DNA of 64,000 nucleotides from Carnegiea gigantea (lineage: Eukaryota; Streptophyta; Magnoliopsida; Caryophyllales; Cactaceae). Made by a program: the position numbers and the translations under genes. Below, one piece after another: positions 54,037 to 64,000 of this stretch (position 1 is its first letter; each line of letters opens with the position of its first letter). The stretch covers positions 763,001-827,000 of the forward strand of contig JAKOGI010000003.1 of NCBI GenBank assembly GCA_029747015.1, given 5' to 3'. Below the pieces are notes generated by a model that ran no database searches, was not told the DNA's origin, and was given only the letters and a program-made list of their open reading frames with translations.

Positions 54037-54882
54037 TAACGTCATGTTATTATTTGCTCAATTGACTATGAAAATGGTCTTATTCCCTTGTGATTTTTTG
54101 GGTTTTTGTCTGTCCTTGTCACTTAGTAGCTCAATGAGCAAATCTTAAGATGATGAGTGGAGGTGCATCACACCTCTCTTGTCGAAAAGGTTCTTTGTTT
54201 CCTCATAGCTGAGTAGATTGTCGAAAAGTTTAGTAACTTCATTATGTTGCCCCATACGAAACATGGTGTCTGTTGATGATGAATATCTTTCCAATATTCC
54301 AAACTGTATTTGGTATATTCAAACAGATAATTGTACATTTATGGAAATTTGTTCTAGAGTACCAAAATCGTGGAGTTTTATGCTCTCATATGAATGGACA
54401 AAGTTCAAATGCTTGAATTCTGTACTCGTTAAGTTAAAGATTACGACCTTCACGAAATATTTGTGATTTTATTTTTTCTATTAGTTTATGTTTTTGATGG
54501 CACTGTCGGGGATTAATTTCTTAGAGCATGCATGCTTTCTCTTCTCTTCTCTTCACCATAATCTTTTGGCCAACCCTACAGTCTCATTGTTCCTCCAGTT
54601 GCTATCTTCCCTCCTATATCCTCGCAAAAGGGATTGCCTGTTCAATTTTCAACTCAAAGCAGCCTTTCATTATTCCCTTGATCCTTGTCCGCTATTTTAT
54701 GTAAGCTTCACCAATACTCTTGGGCCCCTGCTTGGACCACCACACTACATCTGAATGGTTCTTGCAGAAGGGTATGGTCTCACCCAGTCAAATTGAAGCA
54801 AGCAATGAAGAACAAACCAAATCAACATTTAAGGTATCTATCACCAAGGGTTTTTTTTTTTTTTTTTTTTTTTTTTTGTTGT

Positions 54883-54919
54883 GGGGGGGTGGGGGGGGGG
54901 GGTGTTTGGGTGGGGTGGG
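54883..54919 (+). other. G-rich block able to form a G-quadruplex
   Basis: Five runs of three or more G, separated by T or TGTTT, follow directly after a T27 tract. The pattern meets the usual quadruplex rule on the plus strand. Confidence 0.7.
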
Positions 54920-56339
54920 GTGTTCAGATAGCTTTATCCCTGTATTCACAAAACATTGATGGCATTCTATTAGAAAGACCTTTAGGGCTTTAGTTGAGTA
55001 GTCTAGCGAGATGTTTCTCTTTGGTCTTCTACAGTCTAAAACTGAAGGAATTGCGCTAAAGCAATAGTTCCTTCTGTGTGGAAAGTGACATAAATCAAAC
55101 AATGGAGATAGAAGGGTAACCTAGATAGTTAGGACATTTAACTTAAGGAAGGAAATCATCAATCCGACTAGCAGGGTTGATAAATTGTGAAATGAAATCC
55201 ACGTGTTAGTAGAAACAAGCTACACTCATGAGGATTCACATTTACTGATGGAGGGGGAAGAATCAAGCTGCAATTCAAGTCTTAGTTCTAAAGAGCTCGC
55301 TCCAGGCACATCTAGGCTCACCATGGCGGAGGCTCAAAGTTAATCACTTCAATTTCCTAAGACGATGCATAGTCTTGCCAGAAAGGAGGGCGTCATGGTG
55401 TACACCATGCAATAAATTTAGAACTGTCTAAAGCAGTCCTAGACCCCCTAAAATAGTTTGAGGAGTTTAGTGGAGCATGTAGTCGCCATTTGGGAAGTAC
55501 TTAGACTCATTTGTAAAATGCTCATCATTTGGAAAGTACTCAGACTCGTTCATGAAATACCCAAATATCCTGTGAACATAGCTTTTCTCCAGAAGCTTTG
55601 CTCACTGTGCCCCCAAAATCTGGGGGCATTGAGGCAGTCTAGTTATTGCTTTTGACAATTTTAATGTATATATATTATATTATTAGCCCAACTTTCTTTC
55701 TAAAATCCTAAGAATTGGGTATAATAGGCTTTGTGCTGTCCTAAAGAGACTCTAAAGCACTCTATATTTGAAAGCTCTTGTTATTTTTTGAAAATGTCCT
55801 AACAAGTCTACTCACCATAATGGCAATGGCATCTCTGGCACCAAATTGTGGATTTTGAGGCATAATTCCATAACGCCATAGGCAGTTTGCCTTAGTTCGA
55901 AGGGGATAACATTGACCACAAAACTATTGATGTTGCGTTTGGTTTTAGCATATATATTCCCAAATAAAGTTTATAGTTTGGACTTGTCTGATGATATGCC
56001 CATTGGTTCTCCAGAGTTTAGACACATCCTTTAATAAGAGGATCCCAACATGCACCCTTAGGAACTTAGGAGAAGCAAACAGGTTGGCACATAAACTAGC
56101 TTTGGTCCCAATTTTGTTGCTCTTGTTTGGTTGAAGGTGAGGATATTATTGAAGAGTTTTGTTTCTTTTCTTTTTTATTTTGTTTTGCTCGGTTTGGGTG
56201 CCTTTTCGATTAAGAACATCCTAAGACCTTCTTTGATGCAATGAAATTCATAGATGCTAGTTTATGGAAGGAAGACGTAAACAACAATTGAGTCGATTAT
56301 GTCTAACCACACTAGGAAACTTGTTCATCTACCTAGAGG

Positions 56340-57200
56340 GTATAAACCTATCAAGTTAAATGGATTCTTGAAAAGAAACTTAAATCCAATGGTAGTACTT
56401 AGTAGCTATGGGCTTTGCACAACCAACGGGGGTTGACTATTTTGACTTATGTTCCTGTTACTAAAATTTCTATGATTAGTCTTGATTGCCATAGCATCTA
56501 TTCATGAGTTGGCTGTTCATCCATGGATTTAAACTGCCTTTTAAATGGGGACTTACGTGAAGAAATTTACATGGGTCATGTTAATCATTTTCTGTCTTAA
56601 GAACCTGAAAGAGCCAAACATGCCAAAAGGCCATTTACTTTTGTCAACAAATGTGAAACAAGCCTGCTAGAGCTGGTACATGCTGACTTAGCAGATTCTA
56701 AGAGAACACCTAGTCGATGTGGTAAAATTACTATATCACGTTTGTAGAGAATCACTCACGGTACATTAGAATTTATTTGTTGAGGACAACAGATGAGGCC
56801 AAAGAGTGTTTGTTAGATGTGAAGCCAAGGTAGAGAATCTACTTGATGGAAAAATCAAAAGGCTTAGATCTGATAGATGTGGAGATTATGACACCAGCTT
56901 TCTTAAAGCTGTGTGTGAGAAAGAAGGAATAATTCATGAGACCTCCACCCCTTATACAACCCCACAAAATGGTATAGCTGAAAAGAACTTCAAAGACATG
57001 ATGAATGCTAATTAGCTCTGGACTTCCTATGCAAATATGGAAGGGGGGGGGGGGGGAGGCTATTCTGTGCATGGTATATTTTGAGTTGGGTGCCTCTTAA
57101 AGGTCTGGATAAAACTCCCTGTGAACTATGGAAGGGGTATCCTCCTAGCTTGAATTGTTTAAGGATCTGGGTTGTCTTGCGGTGGTTTGATTCTAAGCCA
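56340..57200 (+). pseudogene. Scrambled Ty1/Copia pol fragments
   Basis: Two blocks are readable. About 56360-56600 recalls Copia reverse transcriptase (IAIASIHELAVHPWI, LREEIYMG), full of stops. About 56640-57180 is integrase: LVHADLADSKRTPSRCGK, then IKRLRSDRCGDYDTSFL, EGIIHETSTPYTTPQNGIAEKN and TPCELWKGYPPSLN. A 14-G run interrupts the second block at 57043. Reverse transcriptase upstream of integrase is the reverse of Copia order, so these are rearranged or from separate insertions. Confidence 0.8.
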
Positions 57201-60200
57201 CGACTATTCTTGCATTGTTTTCTCTCTCCTCTGCACCTTCAATTCTTGCTGCTACAGTCACTGTTGGTAATCCCTTTTGGGCCAATGTTATCCCTTCTGG
57301 AAACTCATAGGATGCCAGGGTGCCAGGGAAGTAGAAAAGTAAGCCGGCTTTGTTCGTAATCTACATTTGACTGCTGGTCATTGGAACTGCGTGCCTTGTA
57401 AGGCTGCAGCGGACGAAAATATGAAATGGAAATGTAGAGTCAACATTACGCATTTTCTAAACCAACAAAGATATGATCATATTGGTCAAAATATAGTTTA
57501 GAATTTAGATTTCCAAAAATGCATAAAGGATGCTATTTGTCATCAAGTCTAGAGGCCAAATCAACTTTGTCCCATGAAGTGAGGCAGGCTCTTCATGTGC
57601 CATGAACTCTTAGTACCCTGCAATCCTTGGAGCCTATATTGGGGTTAAATATGTTTGTACACATGGCTGCCTAACTGATCCAAGAAATTTGTATGGGCTT
57701 CATTGATCTATCTATGTCAAAGGAGTGAAAGGACTTGCATGACGGCCTATCTCCCAGCTAGGTTGTAATAGCCTCCAGAATCCGTCTAGAAGGAACCAAT
57801 CAAGTTTAACTTCCAATTTGATATCGAAGCATGATCCCTCCCCCTGTGTAAACCAAGTTGGGACTACTTCAATTGAGGAGTAACTCTCAACCCAAGGAAT
57901 TCATGACATTTGGGTGGGGTGTGCGTGATTTTTTTTTTTTTTGGTGGGTATGTTTTTTTTTTTTGGGGGGGGGGGGGGTGTTCAGGTTGTTTACCATTGC
58001 AGGCCATTGTCTGTTCTCCAAAAGCACACAACTCCCAGTGAGAGTCCCAGGTTCCATATGCTGTCATAATTGTTAAACAGATGCTGAACCTGCAACTCCG
58101 TTTTTTGTTGCCCATTAGACAAAAGTCTTGCTCATTCATGGGTGGAGACTGGAGAGGAACCGCAGGACCAGACGAATGGCAAGGAGTGATGCTGGAGCGA
58201 TCCAATACTTGTTTTATCTTTTTGAGGACTAGTATGACATACACTTTTGTAGTTCTTTTGTCCCATCTTACTTATGAAGTCCCAAAGAAGAAATCTTTAC
58301 ATGCTCATCATGACTGAGGAGCGCGCCATCTTGTTGGAATGTGGAAACAAAATCGAAAGTTGCTCAGCTTGTTGGTTGTAATGGGATCTTGTTGCTCTAA
58401 TTTTCTTGTTAAGACTTGCATTTAAAACAGTATGCATTTCAAGATTTAGTTTCGAACCCATAGGAAATAATTTAATTTTGATGCATCCATCGTTTGGTAT
58501 GCATAAGACCATGATGCGTTGTTTTGATGAATAATAAAAAATTATATTGAGAACACCCCACAGGAGGCAACCCCTATAAGGGGCAAATACAAAAATTACG
58601 ATGTCCTCAAACGCCCATGCATAATTTTATCTACAAAATCCAAAAGAGACACCTTCCTAACACAATTAAGGATCTGGCTCCAACTATACAACATACTCAA
58701 AATAGTTGTGAAAATATGCATTCTTTTACTCAAGTAGTTATGAAAAATGCATTCATGTGATGTGGTCATTGAAGTCGTACCGTACGTGGACAATCTTTGT
58801 GAGACATATATAGAGTATTTTCACTCCCTCTCATTTGAGATTCTTTTAAGATGTGTTGTTAACACTTCCATCCTTTGGGGAATGGAAATGGATGTTTTCG
58901 GACTTTTTGATCTTGATACCTGTTAATAATTGATGTGTGCAAATCAATTTCTGTGCTGAGCTTTAATGATTTAGCATAATGATTAATACTAGCCCCTTCC
59001 ATTTTGAGTGGAGATCACAGAGGTTCCAACCTGCAAGCCACTTTTTGCTGTGTGTGGTAGGCCAAATGAGTGAATGTTGCGACTGACCTGCCCTGGATAC
59101 AGGAGGAAAGAACCGGGGGGTTGGGGGGGTGGGGGGGGGGCTTGGGCCCTAGGGCCGCATCTCTGTGGCTGCCACTGGCGTTGAATTTGCTGCAGCTTGC
59201 TCTGCTCTATGATCCCGATAAGCGCAAAGGGCACATATGAGTCTGTATAAATCACCACAAACAGACAGCAGGTTTGGCGTGACTTTCTGATTTTCTAAGG
59301 TAAAAAATTGGGAACGTGGTCATCAAGCTATCAGTCCCCAGCAGCACGAAAATTTTCTTTACAAATCAAACGCAATTGATTGATTCATCAGAAGGGACAA
59401 ATTCGTTCATTGCTCAAAACACCGTGGTGATGGTTGCTTGGCTAAGTTTAGAATGCGCGACAGGTTGGTTCTGAAAGTGACTTCCGAAGTCCTATGAATT
59501 TTGAATTTTTGACATTTGATGCTTTTCTCTAAAACCCTCATTGTCACATTCTATGTCGATGATGGACACTTGGGAGTGTCTATTTGTTATGGATATATGC
59601 TATTTTCATGATCTGTTTGCCAAATGTTAGTCAAAGTTTGATAGAACTTGATCAAAGTGTGAATATGTCCAGCTAAATAAGCCACTTAAATGCAGCCAAA
59701 AGCTTTTATGCATGTTGTCTTTTTGGAAACGGTGGCAGGGTAACAACTTCACCTTGAGTGAAGAGTGTGGAGGGTCGCTTTAATTGGCTGACAGTAGAAA
59801 GGGGCCTGGTAATCATCATCTCAATTCTCAGCCATGGTGATTCGAGTTCCTCCCTTTTTTCTGGGGTCCTAAATGAAATACTGTTCTGAAATCTGGATTG
59901 GTATATATGAATGTGAATGTTAGTGGATGAGAAAGGGCCAACCCGTTCTTGATTTTGGTTGGAATGTCTTTCTCTGGCTCACAACGTCTCAATGATTTCT
60001 GGAAGACTTGGTCGATTTCAGTCTATAGGAATCATTTTGTATGAAATTTTGTGAAAGCAGGTTTCCGTTATGGAGCACATCTCTGATGTTTTATTATTGG
60101 TACTGTAATTGCTGATATATTCTCAGGCTTCAACTTGGGACACTGATGAAGGTGTGATGTTACATTTGCTTTGTTACATTTTCATCCTGATCTTCTGATT

Positions 60201-62251
60201 TGTGGGATGCTGAAATCACCAAGCAGTCTGAAGTGACTATATTTTTCTAAGTGTTTGGACTGGAGGAGAACATTACAGTACAGATTCCATTCACATTAGG
60301 GGCATTATCATCCAACACATCTGGTTTTTAGACTTACATACTTTACAATTCAAACTTACTGTTGTTTGTTTGGCTACACAAGAAAGCCTCCAAAATCCCT
60401 GTTTTCTGGGGGAAAGCAAGGTTTTCAAAGGTGAGCCAATAGATGACAGGCAGAAGTCAGTTTTCATCACAGGCCAGTTATGCCTCTCCACCTGTCTAGT
60501 TGTGATTAGTGGATTCTAAATGATCCAATGTGATTTGCTATTGGGTTCTCTTATAACTATGCAGATCTTGATCATTCCATAATTTTTCAGTGTTTAACGT
60601 TTCGTCGCCTCCCCTGTCACTTCTCTCCCCCCCCCCCCCCCCCCCAACTGTGTTTGTGATTGGCCATCGTAATATATTTAAATCTCTGTAACTTGACCTT
60701 CCCCCCTTTTTGGAGGAAGAAAAAAATATCTGAAAATATAAAGCCACTTTATTAAATAGATTTAGATAGGTGTGAAGCTTACGTACAAATTTGGATTTGT
60801 TTCATATTCCATTACGAAACAAGAAAAAATTGATTGATGATAATTAAACATTTGTTTTGCATGTTTGGGTGTAAAGCGAGACACAAATATCAACATAAAG
60901 GAGATTTGAACCCAAGTATCTGACAATTATTGTTAAGGATTCCACCAATTGAGTTAATTGGCACTTAAAAATATTTATTTTTAAATACTCAACTTTTTTT
61001 ACCTTGTTAATTTCTATGATGCATAAAATTCAAAACAAAAGGAAACATTGGTCATAGGTGATTCTTTTTAGGAAAGAGCACACTAACAAAGCATAGAACA
61101 GGATTTGTGTGATTAATAACTTACCAACCCCAAGGTTGTTCAATACCATTTGTATGTGCGATTAAAAAAGGATTCAAGTGATCAATATCCTAGGTAAATT
61201 ATTATGTACATTAAGGAGCACATGATCCCATATCTGTTTTGTATATATTTTTGTAGTGTGTATTTGTCATATAAGTTTATGTGTCATATGAGAATACCTA
61301 CACTCGAGTGTATGATATAGGCTTTGAATATCCTATGAGCATGTCATGTTTGGTTATTAACATTGTCAATAAGAATACGGGAAGAGAATGTTTCAATGGT
61401 CTCATTGGACATTAGGGGAGGGGGATTATAAAAAAAAAAAATTCGACTAATTAAATGACCTTACTTTTCCTTCCCTACTCTTCTCTATCATCAATTCATA
61501 TAGAGGCTAATTGAAGTAATATTGCATAATCTCTATTATAAAACTTGAATTAATTAAAAGGATTAATATGATTCAATTTATATATATGAGACAGTATAGA
61601 AGATTAGGAGGAATAAGAAAAATACCTAAGAGACGTTTTTATTGTAAAACTCTCATCCTACTCGGCGTGACACAGAAGAGAGCTTTGTTTGTTTTGACTT
61701 TGTGCAAAATGGACCAAAGGTTAATGGGTTCAAACACAAGATTGCTACTCCAGTCCCTTTGAGGGCCACACATGGATGATCCTCAAAACAAAGGCAAAGC
61801 CCTCAAGGAGGTTTCATCCAAACACCAAATCATCATATTAACACACAATTTCTATATACACCAAATTCTCTTTCATTATTTTTTTAAAGCAAATTCTTTG
61901 CATTACATATTACCTAATGAACCACCTTAATAATAATGACGATCATATATATATAAAAATATAGCCTAAGAAGAGGGTCAACCCACCCCGAAAAAATGGA
62001 AAAAAAAAAAAAAGAGAGGCCATGCTCACGTGTGCTTCGAAAGTACAAGTGAACAGGAACATTGCAGAAAATTAAAATAATTTAACAATAAAAGTAACAA
62101 AACCAATGGATAAGCATGATTTCTTCTTGAAGATTTGGGGGTGGTTTTGCCACTTGAATTGCTTGGGTCATTCTTCTCTCTCCTGATTCTCTAGCTGGTT
62201 GCTGAATTAACCTCCAAATCTTGTTAGAAAAGACATGCGGATAAGTTATTT
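57201..62251. other. Long stretch without recognised genes
   Basis: No conserved coding region, RNA gene or complete element is visible in 5 kb. There are long homopolymers: T and G runs at 57931-57978, G runs at 59115-59140, and 19 C at 60627-60645. Some parts (about 59000-60500) are less AT-rich, but the open frames there have no recognisable motifs. Confidence 0.45.
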
Positions 62252-62345
62252 TCACTTTCTTGGATGCACCATTATTGGAAAACCATGCTTAGGAACAGGG
62301 AACGGACCATATTGAATTCCCTCTTCATCTCCTATAGCTTTCCAC
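62252..62345 (-). CDS. Possible last exon of an unknown minus-strand gene
   Basis: After the acceptor TTAATTAAATTGCAG (minus strand) one frame reads WKAIGDEEGIQYGPFPVPKH and then GFPIMVHPRK before TGA at 62252-62254. The composition looks like real protein rather than random AT-rich translation. I do not recognise the family. The preceding exons would lie to the right; I could not find them up to 64000, partly because a MITE pair occupies 62561-63047. Confidence 0.4.
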
Positions 62346-62560
62346 CTGCAATTTAATTAATCAATATTTAACCATTTCATTTCATTGTCTAATAACATAA
62401 CATAAAAAGAATTACAATTAAAGGTGGTTTCATGTCACCTTTCCATGAAATCAATCTTATGTAACATTGACTATTTAGAATCCAATTCATATTTTCTTTT
62501 TCTTCCTTTCTTTGCAGTTATAAGCACTTAATTAGTACTAAATGGGATATAGTATTAACC

Positions 62561-63047
62561 TCTGTTTTCTTTGACTTATTTTGTCTGAACTTGTTCTGAA
62601 CTGAACTTATTTGCTGAACTTATTTACTGAACTTTATTTTGAACTTATTCTAAACTTATTAAGAACACATTTATGAACTTTTACTGAACTTATTCTGAAC
62701 TTTTGCTAAACGTTGGGCCTGTTCTCTTCGACTTATTTTCAGACAGAATAAGTTCAGTTCAGAATAAGTTTAGTTTAGAAAGTTCAGGATAAGTTCAGAT
62801 AAGTTCAGTTCAAAAAGTTCAAAATAATAAGTTTAGTAAAAATAATTTTAGAATAACTTCAGAATAAGTTCAAACAAGTTCAGTTCAGAATAGTTCAGAA
62901 TAAGTTCAGTAAATAAAGTTCAGAATAAGTTTAGAAAAGTTTAATTCAGAATAAGTTCAGACAAAATAAGGCAAAGAGAACATACCCTTAATTCTGAACT
63001 GAAGTTATCTGAACTTATTCTTCAAAAAATAAGTCGAAAAGAACGGG
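62561..63047. mobile_element. Palindromic MITE with a second MITE nested inside
   Basis: The outer element has ends TCTGTTTTCTTTGACTTATT and, inverted from the right, CCCGTTCTTTTCGACTTATT. It is flanked by a 6-bp direct repeat TTAACC (62555-62560 and 63048-63053). Inside lies a related element at 62715-62987 with ends GGGCCTGTTCTCTTCGACTT and, inverted, GGGTATGTTCTCTTTGCCTT. Both are built from repeats of GAACTTATTCT and its complement AGAATAAGTTC. Neither has coding capacity. Confidence 0.8.
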
Positions 63048-63053
63048 TTAACC

Positions 63054-63355
63054 ATATTCGAAATTTATTCATTATTGGAAATAACTTGACTTGAAAAATA
63101 CATCTTTGAGAAAATTAAAAGATTTTGTCTAGATTTTTAATTTTGTTTGAGGGTTTTTTTTAAAGACTTTCTTAATCGATCTTTTTTTTGATTTGCATGT
63201 TTCAACTATCTATATATATGAATGAAACTATAAGTACTATCACATTATCTAACTGTTTGTTGACATTGATGCACCAGCTATTTTTGTCCCCCAAAGAATT
63301 AATTACTTTGTCGCATTTTGCTCAAGGATAAAAGCTGAGACTAACGATATTTCAT

Positions 63356-63394
<39 letters not shown>

Positions 63395-64000
63395 TTGAGA
63401 TCTATCCTTCATCTTATATGAGTTGAGACTAACGATATTTCATCTTCAAAATTATTTAATTAACAAGTGTTACTAATTGAACAAAATGACAGTTTCCTAA
63501 AGATAATATGAATAACTAGAATGTAGAATTAATTTTCACCTAATTTTATATCTCAATTTAAAATCTCGAAAAAATTGCAACCAATGATTGTAAACTAGGA
63601 CCATCACATATTTTGGACCACTAATTAACAACAATTTACTTTAGGCCATTCATATATTAGGGCCACTGAGCAATTTCTCCTAAGCCACTAAGCTCAAGTA
63701 GCTGATATCAATCAACAAGAAAAAAAGAAAAGTACATGGTTTTGACTCCATATTAGACCATGTATAGTTGCATAGCATCCACATGGACAGATAGTAGATT
63801 CCCATAATAGGGAGAGGTCGCCCCCACCCCAAATAAAGAACCCCTTAAACACCTCAAATGTTAGATCATTTCATTTCCAAGGCTCAAAGATTAAGAAAAA
63901 TCAGTGATTGGTGGTCCTTTTGGGTCCTGAATAATTATAAAGTCCTTGACAATAATTGTACTGTCTACAGTAAGAAATGACGCAATCTTTTTTGCATGAT
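63054..64000. other. Gene-free right edge of the window
   Basis: AT-rich DNA with a CT/TA compound microsatellite at 63355-63392. No gene or element is recognised. Confidence 0.5.
63355..63392. repeat. CT/TA compound microsatellite
   Basis: About 11 CT units run directly into about 8 TA units. Confidence 0.9.

Larger units (their letters stand above)
53796..56339. other. Gene-free stretch downstream of the methyltransferase-like gene
   Basis: The first part is 3' untranslated region. A 27-T run followed by a G-rich block is at 54851-54919. Elsewhere I see no conserved genes or element ends. Confidence 0.5.

Overview
The window is nuclear DNA from a flowering plant, most likely a eudicot. 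The genes are split by GT/AG introns and encode plant proteins: sucrose synthase, a plant-type pyrimidine 5'-nucleotidase-like HAD hydrolase, mitochondrial FTSH3/FTSH10 and a plastid-targeted methyltransferase-like protein. The intergenic DNA is AT-rich and packed with plant transposons. I cannot name the species from sequence alone.

Layout. 1-1754: the C-terminal half of a sucrose synthase gene (+), carrying an in-frame TAG and a 1-bp insertion, so probably a decaying copy. 3646-10308: a complete but dead Ty3/Gypsy chromovirus (+) with LTRs, primer site, gag-pol, chromodomain and polypurine tract, interrupted by a 1.18-kb solo-LTR-like insertion. 13280-15450: an intact eight-exon HAD phosphatase gene (-). 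16600-17180: a possible non-LTR RNase H remnant split by a hAT-type MITE. 17951-26369: an intact eight-exon FTSH3/FTSH10 gene (-) encoding 818 residues. About 26673-32251: a PIF/Harbinger DNA transposon (-) with degraded transposase and Myb/SANT-like genes. 32252-38001: gene-free DNA with MITEs related to hAT elements and degenerate repeats. 38002-51713: an old, apparently non-coding LTR element. Its right LTR was hit by a 347-bp MITE and by a 10.4-kb Sirevirus-type Copia element (-) that has gag, pol and an env-like third ORF but lacks the reverse transcriptase active site. 52620-53795: an intact single-exon ICMT/PEMT-family gene (+). 56340-57200: scrambled Copia fragments. 62252-62345: a possible last exon of an unknown minus-strand gene. 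62561-63047: two nested palindromic MITEs.

Three genes look functional: the HAD hydrolase, FTSH10 and the ICMT-like gene. They are unrelated housekeeping or organellar functions and do not form a pathway or cluster. Mobile DNA is the main content. Target-site duplications allow several insertions to be placed in relative order. I found no CRISPR array, no convincing tRNA or rRNA gene and no gene system that looks new. The most informative observations are the datable nested insertions, the decay pattern of the chromovirus, and the whole-element reading frame of the Sirevirus.
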